A DNA stretch of 53,620 bases from Xenorhabdus stockiae. GTDB taxonomy: Bacteria > Pseudomonadota > Gammaproteobacteria > Enterobacterales > Enterobacteriaceae. Location of the stretch: NCBI RefSeq assembly GCF_002632825.1, contig NZ_NJAJ01000031.1, forward strand, positions 1-53,620, given 5' to 3'. A program made the translations under genes and the position numbers. How positions within the stretch are numbered: the first letter of the stretch is position 1; every line of letters starts with the position of its first letter. Under the pieces are notes generated by a model. That model ran no database searches and was not told the origin of the DNA. It saw nothing but the letters and a program-made list of their open reading frames with translations. Shown piece after piece: positions 17,753 through 27,254 of this stretch.

Positions 17753-19261
17753 ATGGAGTTTAGTGTAAAAAGCGGTAGCCCGGAGAAACAACGCAGTGCG
17801 TGTATTATTGTCGGCGTATTTGAACCGCGCCGTCTTTCCCCTATCGCAGAACAACTTGACAAAATAAGTAACGGTTATATCAGTGCCTTACTGCGCCGCG
17901 GTGAACTTGAAGGCAAAGTGGGGCAAACCCTGCTACTGCATCATGTTCCTAATGTGCTGTCTGAGCGCATTCTGCTGGTTGGTTGCGGAAAAGAGCGTGA
18001 ACTGGATGAGCGCCAGTATAAGCAGATTATTCAGAAAACCATCAGCACCCTCAATGAAACCGGTTCAATGGAAGCTGTCTGTTTCCTGACTGAATTACAC
18101 GTCAAGGGACGCAACAACTATTGGAAAGTACGTCAGGCGGTTGAAACAGCAAAAGAGTCACTGTATGTCTTCGACCAGCTTAAGAGCAGCAAAACCGAAC
18201 TGCGTCGGCCTTTGCGCAAGATGGTCTTCAATGTGCCGACCCGCCGCGAGCTGACCAGTGGTGAGCGTGCCATTCAGCACGGTCTTGCCATTGCCGCCGG
18301 TATTAAGGCGACAAGAGATCTGGTTAACATGCCGCCTAATATCTGTAATGCTGCGTACCTTGCCTCACAGGCACGCCAGCTTGCTGACAGCGCTGAAAAT
18401 CTGGTTACCAAAGTGATTGGTGAAGAGCAGATGAAAGAGCTGGGCATGAATGCCTATCTGGCAGTAGGTCAGGGTTCTCAGAACGAATCTCTGATGTCGG
18501 TAATCGAATATAAAGGCAGTAAAGACCCGAATGCGAAACCTATCGTACTGGTGGGTAAAGGCCTGACTTTCGATTCCGGTGGTATCTCCCTCAAGCCAGC
18601 CGATGGCATGGAAGATATGAAGTTCGATATGGGCGGTGCAGCTTCTGTTTATGGTGCGATGAGAATTGTGGCTGAGCTGCAATTACCCATCAATGTCATC
18701 GGTGTTCTGGCTGGATGCGAGAATATGCCCGGTGGTCGTGCCTATCGCCCCGGAGATATTTTAACCACAATGTCCGGCCAGACCGTTGAAGTGACGAATA
18801 CTGATGCGGAAGGTCGTCTGGTGCTGTGTGATGCGCTGACTTATGTTGAGCGTTTCGAACCAGAGCTGGTTATTGATGTCGCCACGCTGACAGGTGCATG
18901 TATGGTTGCACTGGGTAGCCATTACACTGGTTTGATGTCCAACCATAATCCACTGGCCCATGAACTGCTGAATGCGTCAGAACAGGCCGGGGATCGGGCA
19001 TGGCGTCTGCCATTGGGCGATGAGTTTTCCGAGCAGTTGGAATCCAATTTCGCGGATATGGTGAACTCCTGTGGGCGTCTTGGCGGCGCGATTACTGCTG
19101 GTGCTTTCCTGTCGCGTTATACAGCTAAATACAATTGGGCACATCTGGATATCGCCGGTACAGCATGGCGTGCAGGTAAGCAGAAAGGAGCAACAGGTCG
19201 TCCGGTTGCACTGTTGGCACAATTCCTGTTAAATCGTGCAGGTCTTAATGCTGATGATTAA
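17753..19261 (+). CDS. pepA: leucyl aminopeptidase A (XerA/CarP)
   Basis: A 502-residue M17 aminopeptidase. The N-terminal DNA-binding/regulatory domain (1-170) precedes the catalytic domain with [15 protein letters not shown] (metal and substrate Lys), MKFDMGGAA and the family signature NTDAEGRL. In enterobacteria PepA also binds DNA: it represses carAB and is an accessory factor for Xer recombination at cer/psi sites. The ATG follows AGGAGA with 5-nt spacing. Divergent from lptF, upstream of holC and valS in the conserved order. Confidence 0.96.
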   Translation: MEFSVKSGSPEKQRSACIIVGVFEPRRLSPIAEQLDKISNGYISALLRRGELEGKVGQTLLLHHVPNVLSERILLVGCGKERELDERQYKQIIQKTISTLNETGSMEAVCFLTELHVKGRNNYWKVRQAVETAKESLYVFDQLKSSKTELRRPLRKMVFNVPTRRELTSGERAIQHGLAIAAGIKATRDLVNMPPNICNAAYLASQARQLADSAENLVTKVIGEEQMKELGMNAYLAVGQGSQNESLMSVIEYKGSKDPNAKPIVLVGKGLTFDSGGISLKPADGMEDMKFDMGGAASVYGAMRIVAELQLPINVIGVLAGCENMPGGRAYRPGDILTTMSGQTVEVTNTDAEGRLVLCDALTYVERFEPELVIDVATLTGACMVALGSHYTGLMSNHNPLAHELLNASEQAGDRAWRLPLGDEFSEQLESNFADMVNSCGRLGGAITAGAFLSRYTAKYNWAHLDIAGTAWRAGKQKGATGRPVALLAQFLLNRAGLNADD

Positions 19262-19360
19262 TACCCCTCCGCCATTTTTCGCATAAGAATATGGCGTATA
19301 CCCAACAGATTTCGGGTTACAACCTGAAAAATGATGGCGATAAAAAGGTATTAAAGAAAA

Positions 19361-19388
19361 GGGTATTGCTGCTGCAATACCCTTTTTC
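19361..19388 (+). terminator. rho-independent terminator after pepA
   Basis: GGGTATTGC and GCAATACCC form a perfect 9-bp stem with a TGCT loop, followed by TTTTTCC. It separates pepA from holC-valS. Confidence 0.8.
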
Positions 19389-19448
19389 CGTCACCTTACC
19401 TGTCGTTTAACCATTTTTCTGTAACCTATTTTCGATAATCATGAGACT

Positions 19449-19913
19449 ATGAAAAACGCCACTTTCTATTTATTGGAAAAGATGTCACCGGAACAATCAT
19501 CGTCTTTAGATGATTTACAGCCACATGAATGGCTGGCATGTCAGCTTGCCGCTGACCAATGGCGTGCAGGGAAGCGGGTTCTGATTGCTTGTGAAAGCCA
19601 GCAGCAGGCCGAAAAGCTGGATGAAGTCCTATGGCAGCGAGAGCCGGGCCAGTTTGTGCCACACAATCTTGCAGGAGAAGGCCCCCGTTATGGCGCACCT
19701 GTAGAATTATGCTGGCCGCAGAAAAGGGGCAATGCTCCCCGTGATATTCTGATTACACTGCTTCCTCATTTTGCAGACTTTGCCACAGCTTTCCATGAAG
19801 TGGTAGACTTCGTCCCTATTGATGAAAATCTGAAACAGTTAGCTCGCGAACGATATAAATCCTATCGTAGCGTCGGCTTTAATTTGACCATGGCAACCCC
19901 GCCAACCTATTAA
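19449..19913 (+). CDS. holC: DNA polymerase III chi subunit
   Basis: A 154-residue HolC. Recognisable stretches are [19 protein letters not shown] near the N terminus, [23 protein letters not shown] in the middle and the Rossmann-like beta strand [15 protein letters not shown]. Chi binds psi and SSB in the clamp loader. It lies 13 bp before valS, the conserved holC-valS pair. The final residues diverge from E. coli but the length is normal. Confidence 0.93.
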   Translation: MKNATFYLLEKMSPEQSSSLDDLQPHEWLACQLAADQWRAGKRVLIACESQQQAEKLDEVLWQREPGQFVPHNLAGEGPRYGAPVELCWPQKRGNAPRDILITLLPHFADFATAFHEVVDFVPIDENLKQLARERYKSYRSVGFNLTMATPPTY

Positions 19914-19926
19914 ATATCAAGATAAA

Positions 19927-22824
19927 ATGGAAAAGACACCCGCTACTAAAACGCAATCTGAGCCATCTCTCGATAAAACGTATAACCCGACAGAGATAGA
20001 GCAACCTCTTTACGATCACTGGGAAAAGAGTGGTTATTTCAAGCCAAATGGCGACACCAGCCGTGAAAGCTTCTGCATCGTCATTCCACCGCCAAATGTG
20101 ACTGGCAGCCTGCACATGGGGCACGCCTTCCAGCAGACTATCATGGATACAATGGTGCGTTACCAGCGTATGCAGGGCAAAAATACGCTGTGGCAGGTCG
20201 GTACTGACCACGCAGGTATCGCAACGCAAATGGTTGTTGAGCGCAAAATCGCAGCTGAAGAAAACAAAACTCGCTACGATTATGGCCGCGATGCTTTTAT
20301 TGACAAGATTTGGCAGTGGAAAGCGGAATCCGGTGGCACAATCACTAACCAGATGCGCCGTCTGGGTAACTCTGTGGATTGGGAGCGTGAGCGCTTCACC
20401 ATGGATGAAGGGTTGTCAAAAGCCGTTAAAGAAGCCTTCGTACGCATGTATCAGGACGACCTGATTTATCGTGGTAAGCGTCTGGTTAACTGGGATCCAA
20501 AACTGCGCACAGCAATTTCTGATATCGAAGTTGAAAACCGCGAAGTCAAAGGTTCAATGTGGCATCTGCGTTATCCATTAGCAGATGGTGCGAAAACAGC
20601 CGAAGGCAAAGATTACCTGGTTGTTGCGACAACCCGCCCGGAAACGGTGCTGGGAGATACCGGTGTTGCAGTTAACCCGGAAGATCCACGTTATAAAGAT
20701 CTGATTGGCAAAGAGATCATTCTGCCACTGGTAAACCGTCGTATTCCTATCGTGGGCGATGAGCACGCTGATATGGAAAAAGGCACCGGTTGTGTGAAAA
20801 TCACTCCGGCCCACGATTTCAATGACTATGAAGTGGGTAAACGTCACAGCCTGCCGATGATCAATATCCTGACGCTCGACGGTGATATCCGCGAAGCAGC
20901 AGAAGTGTTCAATAGCAATGGCGAAGCTTCTGACGCTTATTCAACCGAAATCCCGGCTGAATATCGTGGCATGGAGCGTTTTGCCGCCCGTAAAGCTATC
21001 GTTGCCGAATTCGAAAAGCAGGGGCTGCTGGTAGAAATCAAGCCTCACGATCTGACCATTCCTTATGGTGATCGTGGTGGTGTAGTCATCGAGCCAATGC
21101 TGACAGACCAGTGGTATGTCCGCACCGCACCGCTGGCAAAAGTGGCGATTGAAGCTGTTGAGAATGGCGACATCCAGTTCGTACCAAAACAGTACGAGAA
21201 CATGTACTACTCTTGGATGCGTGATATTCAGGACTGGTGTATTTCCCGTCAGTTGTGGTGGGGCCACCGTATCCCGGCATGGTATGACGCAGAAGGCAAC
21301 GTCTATGTGGGTCGCGATGAAGAAGAAGTTCGCCGCGAAAACAATCTGGGTGCAGATATTATTCTGACTCAGGACGATGATGTGCTGGATACCTGGTTCT
21401 CTTCCGGTCTGTGGACATTCTCTACTCTCGGCTGGCCTGAACAGACTGAAGCACTGAAAACGTTCCATCCGACCGATGTACTGGTCAGTGGCTTCGATAT
21501 CATCTTCTTCTGGATTGCCCGCATGATCATGATGACCATGCACTTCATCAAAGACGAAAATGGTAAGCCTCAGGTGCCATTCAAGACAGTCTATATGACA
21601 GGTCTGATCCGCGATGAAGAAGGCCAGAAGATGTCTAAATCCAAAGGGAACGTTATCGACCCGCTGGATATGATTGACGGCATTCCGCTGGAAAATCTGC
21701 TGGAAAAACGCACCGGAAATATGATGCAGCCACAAATGGCAGAGAAAATCCGCAAGCGTACTGAAAAGCAGTTCCCGGAAGGCATTGAAGCCCACGGTAC
21801 TGACGCCCTGCGTTTCACTCTGGCGGCACTGGCTTCCACGGGTCGTGATATCAACTGGGATATGAAGCGCCTGCAAGGTTATCGCAACTTCTGTAACAAA
21901 CTGTGGAATGCCAGCCGTTTCGTGCTGATGAATACCGAAGGACAGGACTGTGGCCAGAATGGTGGCGAAATGTCACTGTCACTGGCAGACCGCTGGATCC
22001 TGGCAGAGTTCAACCAGACAGTGAAAGCTTATCGCGAAGCGCTGGATACTTACCGTTTCGATATCGCGGCTAATATTCTTTACGAATTCACATGGAACCA
22101 ATTCTGTGACTGGTATCTGGAACTTTCCAAACCGGCTATCAATAAAGGTTCTGAAGCTGAAGTCCGCGCAGCGCGCCATACTCTGATCGAAGTGCTGGAA
22201 GGTCTGCTGCGTCTGGCTCATCCAATCATTCCATTCATCACTGAAACCATCTGGCAGCGTGTGAAAGCGGTTAAGGGCATTGATGCAGATACCATCATGC
22301 TGCAATCTTTCCCTGAATTCGATCAGGCGAAAGTTGATGAATTAGCGCTGAACGATCTGGAGTGGATTAAAGAGGCGATCATTGCAGTACGTAACATCCG
22401 TGCAGAAATGAACATTGCGCCAAGCAAGCCACTGGAAGTTCTGCTGCGTGATGCAAATGCCGATGCACAACGCCGCGTTGCTGAAAACCTGAACTTCCTT
22501 CAGGCAATGGGCCGTCTCTCCTCTGTTACCGTTCTGGCAGCAGGAGAAGAAGCACCTGTTTCTGTGACCAAGCTGATCAACGGTGCAGAAGTGCTGATCC
22601 CAATGGCTGGCTTAGTAGATAAAGATGCAGAACTGGCACGTCTGGATAAAGAAATCGAGAAGCTGGATAAAGAAATCAGTGGCATCGAAGGCAAACTGTC
22701 CAACGAAGGATTTGTCAGCCGCGCACCAGAAGCCGTTGTTGCCAAAGAGCGTGAGCGTCTGGCAACAAACAATGCAGCTAAAGAAAAATTACTGGCACAG
22801 AAAGTGACTATCGCTGCTCTGTAA
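19927..22824 (+). CDS. valS: valyl-tRNA synthetase
   Basis: A 965-residue class I synthetase. Landmarks: HIGH-type motif GSLHMGHA, the editing (CP1) domain with [14 protein letters not shown] and [19 protein letters not shown] ([10 protein letters not shown]), the anticodon-binding domain and a C-terminal coiled coil (from about 895, [17 protein letters not shown]). It charges tRNA-Val and hydrolyses Thr-tRNA-Val. Compared with E. coli ValS (951 residues) there are about 14 extra residues right after MEKT (roughly residues 5-17), in an unstructured stretch before YNPTEIEQ; no shorter start is available. It ends at a strong terminator facing the convergent accessory operon. Confidence 0.97.
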   Translation: MEKTPATKTQSEPSLDKTYNPTEIEQPLYDHWEKSGYFKPNGDTSRESFCIVIPPPNVTGSLHMGHAFQQTIMDTMVRYQRMQGKNTLWQVGTDHAGIATQMVVERKIAAEENKTRYDYGRDAFIDKIWQWKAESGGTITNQMRRLGNSVDWERERFTMDEGLSKAVKEAFVRMYQDDLIYRGKRLVNWDPKLRTAISDIEVENREVKGSMWHLRYPLADGAKTAEGKDYLVVATTRPETVLGDTGVAVNPEDPRYKDLIGKEIILPLVNRRIPIVGDEHADMEKGTGCVKITPAHDFNDYEVGKRHSLPMINILTLDGDIREAAEVFNSNGEASDAYSTEIPAEYRGMERFAARKAIVAEFEKQGLLVEIKPHDLTIPYGDRGGVVIEPMLTDQWYVRTAPLAKVAIEAVENGDIQFVPKQYENMYYSWMRDIQDWCISRQLWWGHRIPAWYDAEGNVYVGRDEEEVRRENNLGADIILTQDDDVLDTWFSSGLWTFSTLGWPEQTEALKTFHPTDVLVSGFDIIFFWIARMIMMTMHFIKDENGKPQVPFKTVYMTGLIRDEEGQKMSKSKGNVIDPLDMIDGIPLENLLEKRTGNMMQPQMAEKIRKRTEKQFPEGIEAHGTDALRFTLAALASTGRDINWDMKRLQGYRNFCNKLWNASRFVLMNTEGQDCGQNGGEMSLSLADRWILAEFNQTVKAYREALDTYRFDIAANILYEFTWNQFCDWYLELSKPAINKGSEAEVRAARHTLIEVLEGLLRLAHPIIPFITETIWQRVKAVKGIDADTIMLQSFPEFDQAKVDELALNDLEWIKEAIIAVRNIRAEMNIAPSKPLEVLLRDANADAQRRVAENLNFLQAMGRLSSVTVLAAGEEAPVSVTKLINGAEVLIPMAGLVDKDAELARLDKEIEKLDKEISGIEGKLSNEGFVSRAPEAVVAKERERLATNNAAKEKLLAQKVTIAAL

Positions 22825-22842
22825 TATTTTCTGAATTAAATT

Positions 22843-22872
22843 AAGCCACTGTATATTTGCAGTGGCTTTTTT
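22843..22872. terminator. terminator after valS
   Basis: AAGCCACTG and CAGTGGCTT form a 9-bp stem followed by a run of T, between valS and the convergent reductase gene. The opposite strand also has T residues (AATTAA side), so it may serve both. Confidence 0.8.
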
Positions 22873-22879
22873 TTGATTG

Positions 22880-23908
22880 CTAGCTATTAGGATAGAATAC
22901 ATCAACATGAATATAATCTTCATTCAGTTGATAACTCTCTTTTAATAGCTCAGACATATCACTGATCATATTAGGAGAACCACACATATAAACTTCTATC
23001 TGATTATTCTGGCCAATCTCTTTTTTAAAGACATCCTGCACATACCCGTAATGGGCTTCAGGATGGTCTTCTTCATCTGACCGTGATAAAGCCATATGGA
23101 AATGGAAATTTCCTAATGTGTTTTTCCAGTTATCGACAATCTCAGAGAAATAGTGATCGACTTTTCGTCTTCCTCCCCAAAAAAGATGAATATTTCGTTC
23201 ATTGAATACGCCAGATTCTATTATGGATTTTATCGGTGCAAATCCTGTTCCTGTCGCAACAAAAACAATATCTCTTACCTCATCATGATAATCTGAAATA
23301 AAATCACCATAAGGCCCGTATATCCACAATACATCATTAACTTTCAGCTTTTCACAAATCACATCTGAAAACACGCCATTTTTATTCTTAGCTACATGAA
23401 TTTCAACATACCCATCATCCTTCGGGATATTAGCTACAGAATAATACCGGCATTTTCCATTAGGGACTTCTATACCAATATATTGTCCCGGAATAAAATC
23501 CATCTTAGATCTTTTCGATAGCTTAAATCTTATAACCGTGATTCCGGGTGTTCTTGTTATATCACATATAACAGCACCTTCTTTGGTATCTGAAAGCGTC
23601 TTATTATCACCATCTGTTTCACAAACAATATTGCTCTTGGCAATCGCGCAGCATGGTAAAAAGTAATTATCGTCCAGTTCTTTCTTTGTTAATCCAATTT
23701 TATTCCCGACCGTATACTCTATATCACCGGATAATAACTTTAACTTACAAACCCGACAGGCTCCCAACCGGCAACCATTTTTTAAAGAATGCCCGTTACT
23801 TTCGGCTTGTTCCAATATAGTTATGTTTTCATCAGAAAAAAATTCGATTTCAGTTTTATTAATACTAACAAAATGTTTCATTTTACAATTAGGATCATTC
23901 CATGCCAT
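22880..23908 (-). CDS. 2Fe-2S ferredoxin/flavin NAD(P)H reductase
   Basis: 342 residues. The N-terminal plant-type 2Fe-2S domain has Cys ligands C46, C51, C54 and C86/C87 (GCRLGACRVC then LPCCA). Then comes a ferredoxin-NADP reductase module with the FAD motif RYYSVAN and the NAD motif GTGFAPIKS, ending CGSPNMISDM. This is the layout of oxygenase reductases (BenC/phenol hydroxylase type) and of the CDP-deoxyhexose reductase AscD/DdhD. It is the last gene of a five-gene operon and overlaps the preceding TIM-barrel gene by 14 nt. ATG 23881 (MKHFVS) is an alternative start. No oxygenase or sugar dehydratase partner is in the operon, so the electron acceptor is unknown; the TIM-barrel enzyme is the only obvious candidate. 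Confidence 0.85.
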   Translation of the reverse strand: MAWNDPNCKMKHFVSINKTEIEFFSDENITILEQAESNGHSLKNGCRLGACRVCKLKLLSGDIEYTVGNKIGLTKKELDDNYFLPCCAIAKSNIVCETDGDNKTLSDTKEGAVICDITRTPGITVIRFKLSKRSKMDFIPGQYIGIEVPNGKCRYYSVANIPKDDGYVEIHVAKNKNGVFSDVICEKLKVNDVLWIYGPYGDFISDYHDEVRDIVFVATGTGFAPIKSIIESGVFNERNIHLFWGGRRKVDHYFSEIVDNWKNTLGNFHFHMALSRSDEEDHPEAHYGYVQDVFKKEIGQNNQIEVYMCGSPNMISDMSELLKESYQLNEDYIHVDVFYPNS

Positions 23909-24752
23909 TCAAACATTCAACATACTTCTTCCCGGCGATAATAAATTCTTCCGGTGAAAAACCGCCGCCTGATTCTTCAATAATAAAATTACCCTGATAA
24001 CCTTCACTCACCATATAGGATAATACTTTGTGATAGTCGAAGTTGCCTTCATCCAACGGTAAATGAACGTGTTCGCCATTCAGTACATCATTGAAATGCG
24101 CATTCCTAATATAAGGCAGAATTCTTTTTAATCCTTCCTTATATTCTCTGGTACTGTTTTTGTGCATAAATGATTCAAAATGCACAATGTCCAGAGTCAG
24201 GAAGACACCGTACTGATGGCATAAGATCTCATGCTGTTCATCACTTAGTACGATATACTTTTCTCTATCACTTCCGGTATTTTCCAGCAGGATAGTCATG
24301 CCATTTTCTTTTGCAACTTCTGATAATTTCTCGATAGATTTAGACAGTTGCTGAAAATCAAAATCAGAGATTCCATTATCATCAAATTCAAGATAGCCGG
24401 GATGAATAGTAATGTATTCAGCACCAATCTTCTTCGCTTCATAAATGAATGACTCAAGATAATCAACAGCAATAATTCTGTCCAATTCTTCACTATTAGC
24501 AATATCGGTTTTTATACCGATATAAGGCGCGTGGACAGAATAGTAAAGATCATTATCTTCTTTTAACTTATTCAATACAGCAACTTTCTCATTCCATTTC
24601 TCAGGATGATAATCAATTAAATCTCTTAGCTCTTTTTCAAATTCAATTTCAATGCGCTTAAAATCTTTACTTAACTGTTCAACCAAAACGTCTATATCTG
24701 CCGGGTTTTCAAAAATGTTTGTTGAGAAGCCAATTTTCTGAGAAAAATTCAT
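23895..24752 (-). CDS. sugar-isomerase/AP-endonuclease-2-like TIM-barrel enzyme
   Basis: 285 residues from ATG 24752 (MNFSQKIGF). A xylose-isomerase-like TIM barrel (AP_endonuc_2) with putative metal ligands in YITIHPGY (His), TILLENTGSD (Glu), LTLDIVHF (Asp, His), NAHFND (His, Asp) and IIEESGG (Glu). Members include IolE/IolI, hydroxypyruvate isomerase and tagatose epimerases. The related DUF692 fold (MbnB/TglH) uses iron to oxidise amino-acid side chains, but this protein does not look like DUF692 itself. It lies 5-11 nt behind the malate-synthase-like gene and overlaps the reductase gene. The substrate may be the product of the upstream enzyme; that is inference. Confidence 0.8.
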   Translation of the reverse strand: MNFSQKIGFSTNIFENPADIDVLVEQLSKDFKRIEIEFEKELRDLIDYHPEKWNEKVAVLNKLKEDNDLYYSVHAPYIGIKTDIANSEELDRIIAVDYLESFIYEAKKIGAEYITIHPGYLEFDDNGISDFDFQQLSKSIEKLSEVAKENGMTILLENTGSDREKYIVLSDEQHEILCHQYGVFLTLDIVHFESFMHKNSTREYKEGLKRILPYIRNAHFNDVLNGEHVHLPLDEGNFDYHKVLSYMVSEGYQGNFIIEESGGGFSPEEFIIAGKKYVECLNGME

Positions 24753-24763
24753 AACCATTCCTA

Positions 24764-25789
24764 TTAAATATCTTGCTGAGAAAGTTTACTGCTTGATAAT
24801 CTGTTAAAATAAAACTTTCGTTCTAAACCCAATGTATCAGGGTTGATGAATTCGTAAGTTTCAGGGAATTTTTTAATTCCGTTTTGGTGAATACCTGCGC
24901 AAGTTGAAAACGCATATTTACCTAATAAAGGTTTATTAGGATGAGGCAATTTATTGATAATGTCATAATAAAAATTGCATAGGTTAATCAGATCCTTCAT
25001 ATCAATATCTGCTTTAAACCTATTTTTATATTCACTTCTATATGACAAAATTGCCATTATTTCTTCAAACGACGCATTACCACAACGCTCACCGACTCCA
25101 CCCAGTGTCACCTGTACTTCATCTGCTCCGGCATCAATTGCACTGATTGAATTAGCAACCGCCAGTCCCAAATCATTGTGACAATGAACAGAGAACCGTA
25201 TACCCGGAAACTTATTTTTAAAATAACTAATCAGATTACTGATATATAGCGGTGTAGCACAACCTGTTGTATCGGCAAAGCAGATATCATTAACATGGTA
25301 AGCTGTCAGTAACTCAATTTTCTCTTCTAAAAGATCAAAGCTCCCTCTTGATGAATCTTCTAAAATAGCTGAAACTTTACCTGTATAATCACTATTAGCT
25401 ATATATTCCAAAGAATCTTTCAGCATCAATAATATGCTGTCTTTGGTAGAATCAAACTTTTTTCTGATATGTATTTCTGAGCCAACACACAGCAAGTTTA
25501 ATTTGGGCTTTTTAAATCTGCTTAAAGCTAAAATTGTTCTTTCAATATCATCAGGTCTTAATCGGCATAAAGAGGCAATATAGGTGTCTTTAAAATCTAT
25601 ATTAGATGATGCGGCCTCATAAAAAAACTTTTCGCTATCTTCACCTGTTACCATACCAATCTCAATAGAATCAACCCCTAAATCAATTAAACGCGGTAAC
25701 AATTTCAACTTTTTTTCATTCGAGAGTAAACACCCAATCCCCTGCTCACCATCTCTCAATGTTGTATCAAAAAAACATATTTTTTTCAT
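24764..25789 (-). CDS. isopropylmalate/homocitrate-synthase-like enzyme
   Basis: 341 residues, HMGL-like TIM barrel (DRE-TIM metallolyase). FFDTTLRDGEQG gives the metal Asp and catalytic Arg; SVHCHNDLGLAVANS gives the HxH metal pair; GGVGERCGNASFEE is the LeuA/NifV signature. It lacks the C-terminal allosteric domain of LeuA, so it is a short, unregulated Claisen-condensing synthase that would join acetyl-CoA (or another acyl-CoA) to a 2-oxo acid. It overlaps azlD by 23 nt. With a branched-chain amino-acid exporter upstream, chain extension of a 2-oxo acid toward a non-protein amino or hydroxy acid is plausible. Specificity cannot be read from sequence. Not the housekeeping leuA, which sits in leuABCD. 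Confidence 0.85.
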   Translation of the reverse strand: MKKICFFDTTLRDGEQGIGCLLSNEKKLKLLPRLIDLGVDSIEIGMVTGEDSEKFFYEAASSNIDFKDTYIASLCRLRPDDIERTILALSRFKKPKLNLLCVGSEIHIRKKFDSTKDSILLMLKDSLEYIANSDYTGKVSAILEDSSRGSFDLLEEKIELLTAYHVNDICFADTTGCATPLYISNLISYFKNKFPGIRFSVHCHNDLGLAVANSISAIDAGADEVQVTLGGVGERCGNASFEEIMAILSYRSEYKNRFKADIDMKDLINLCNFYYDIINKLPHPNKPLLGKYAFSTCAGIHQNGIKKFPETYEFINPDTLGLERKFYFNRLSSSKLSQQDI

Positions 25790-26111
25790 TAACCCACCAT
25801 GATATTAATGTAAATAAAACAGATGATATAATTAAGCTCTTTAATATAGAGCCAGTGCGCTTACTGATAAAATAAGCAGTTATAACCGTAATAATTGCAA
25901 GAGCATACTTAATTTCAAAATGATAAATTAATTCGCTGATTTTTATATTACCAAGAGAAATATTTACAATAATACTGCCAAGGATAAAACATACTGAATA
26001 ATCTAAAGAGGTAATAAGAAAACCATCTTTCTTAATTTTCTTGTTACCCATTAAAAATGGTATAACCCGAAGAAGGTAACTGATTGCTCCCATCAATAAG
26101 ACCATAATCAT
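25767..26111 (-). CDS. azlD: AzlD-type exporter small subunit
   Basis: 114 residues, 3-4 hydrophobic segments (about 1-18, 30-52, 62-82, 86-105). Position and size fit the AzlD/BrnE subunit of two-component branched-chain amino-acid exporters, although similarity to AzlD is only visible in general shape (VLLMGAISYLLRVIPFL at the N terminus, where AzlD has a TYxxRxxPF motif). It lies 2 nt after azlC and overlaps the next gene, so it is tightly coupled. Confidence 0.8.
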   Translation of the reverse strand: MIMVLLMGAISYLLRVIPFLMGNKKIKKDGFLITSLDYSVCFILGSIIVNISLGNIKISELIYHFEIKYALAIITVITAYFISKRTGSILKSLIISSVLFTLISWWVNEKNMFF

Positions 26112-26113
26112 GT

Positions 26114-26815
26114 TCAGGCTCCCTTTTTAATTTTTAATTCATAAAATGCAATACACATTCCAACCATAATGGGTATTGCTATATCCATAAGCTGAATATT
26201 TAATTCATTGATGAATGGTGCACACAACCCACCTACCAGCGTAGCAAAAACAGACAAATCTTTTCCGGCACGCTTAGCGGTAAGAGATGAAAAATGAATC
26301 GGAATTAACATCACAAGAAAAAGAGAGATTGAATCGTAATTCAGATAATCTGAAGATACATATCCCAATAAGGTTGCAAGAACAGCGATAACAAAACTGG
26401 GGATAGATACACCCAGATAATAATTAAACTGTGCTTTTCCTTCAGGGATCTTCTCCGAAACTAAATGAGCATGAGTTACAGTGTATGTGCTGGCACTGAA
26501 TGCCAACATTGACAATACAACCTTGCTTTTTGAGATGCCATGAAAATACTGTGACATAACCATCGACATCAGAAAGAAGCGAAAGTTAATGATCAGGGTT
26601 AGTATTATCACTGATAAAAATGCGCCATTAGCAAGATAATTAACAACCGCAACCTGCAATGGTGCAGCAAAAGTGAATACAGAACCCACCATTGTCTCTA
26701 TTAATGAAAGCCCTTTATTTTGATACAAAGCACCAACGGATGCAAAAATGAGGAAAAAAGAAATGCAAACAGGTAATGAATCTAACATTCCTTTTCTAAA
26801 TAATGAACTTTGCAT
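26114..26815 (-). CDS. azlC: AzlC-type amino-acid exporter large subunit
   Basis: 233 residues from ATG 26815 (MQSSLFRKGMLDSLPV); a TTG start 12 codons upstream is less likely. AzlC proteins begin with a similar FRKGxxDxLP and continue, as here, with about 7 membrane segments; NFRFFLMSMVMSQYF is a recognisable family stretch (RxxLMS). AzlC/AzlD (BrnF/BrnE) exports branched-chain amino acids and analogues such as 4-azaleucine. First gene of the five-gene accessory operon, transcribed from the 403-bp AT-rich interval it shares with the divergent ABC transporter operon. Here it probably exports the operon's product. Confidence 0.85.
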   Translation of the reverse strand: MQSSLFRKGMLDSLPVCISFFLIFASVGALYQNKGLSLIETMVGSVFTFAAPLQVAVVNYLANGAFLSVIILTLIINFRFFLMSMVMSQYFHGISKSKVVLSMLAFSASTYTVTHAHLVSEKIPEGKAQFNYYLGVSIPSFVIAVLATLLGYVSSDYLNYDSISLFLVMLIPIHFSSLTAKRAGKDLSVFATLVGGLCAPFINELNIQLMDIAIPIMVGMCIAFYELKIKKGA

Positions 26816-27224
26816 TGAACACCAACTTTTAATATCAATAAATTCACACAAAAAATCATAATATGGAAAAACATTACATTAAAAAAAATGATGCTTCAAT
26901 GTTTTTGACGCTATGTTATTGAGAACAATTATTATTAATGCAGCTTTCACATTTAATTACTTTTATTCCATATTAATAAAACCATTAAATAACAAAAATA
27001 AAACCAATTAAAATCAAATAGATAATAAAAACAAAAAAACAAATATGTTTTTTAAAAAATGTTTCTCTATTATTAAAAAATGGAAGTAATCAACATTGTT
27101 TACAAGAACAGGTATGAACTATTAGTTTTCTCACAATATTTTCATATGAGAATTAAAATACATTATATAATTTCCTATTATATATAAATCATTGGGACTA
27201 AAAAGCCAGTCATGTATTATATTT
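26816..27224. other. divergent AT-rich promoter region
   Basis: No gene. It separates two operons that run outward (azlCD operon left, ABC transporter right). Very A+T-rich with many A tracts, as seen in H-NS-bound accessory DNA. Promoters must lie here, but none stands out well enough for me to name. Confidence 0.5.
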
Positions 27225-27243
27225 GATAATAACTCTCATTATC
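27225..27243 (+). promoter_or_regulatory. Fur-box-like palindrome
   Basis: GATAATAACTCTCATTATC matches 15 of 19 positions of the classical Fur box (GATAATGATAATCATTATC), with both outer arms perfect, and extends to TGATAAT/ATTATCA. It ends 11 nt before the first ATG of the ABC transporter operon, overlapping the ribosome-site region. It could be an iron-responsive operator or an mRNA hairpin; sequence alone does not decide. Confidence 0.45.
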
Positions 27244-27254
27244 AGGAAGTTAAA

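Noticed and set aside
20941-21876. 311-residue minus-strand open frame inside valS
   Set aside because: Lies wholly antisense to a highly conserved synthetase gene; its composition is what valS codon use produces on the opposite strand.
23895-24752. TIM-barrel enzyme considered as a DUF692 (MbnB/TglH) oxidase
   Set aside because: Metal ligand pattern and length fit the AP-endonuclease-2/sugar isomerase group better; only the fold is shared.
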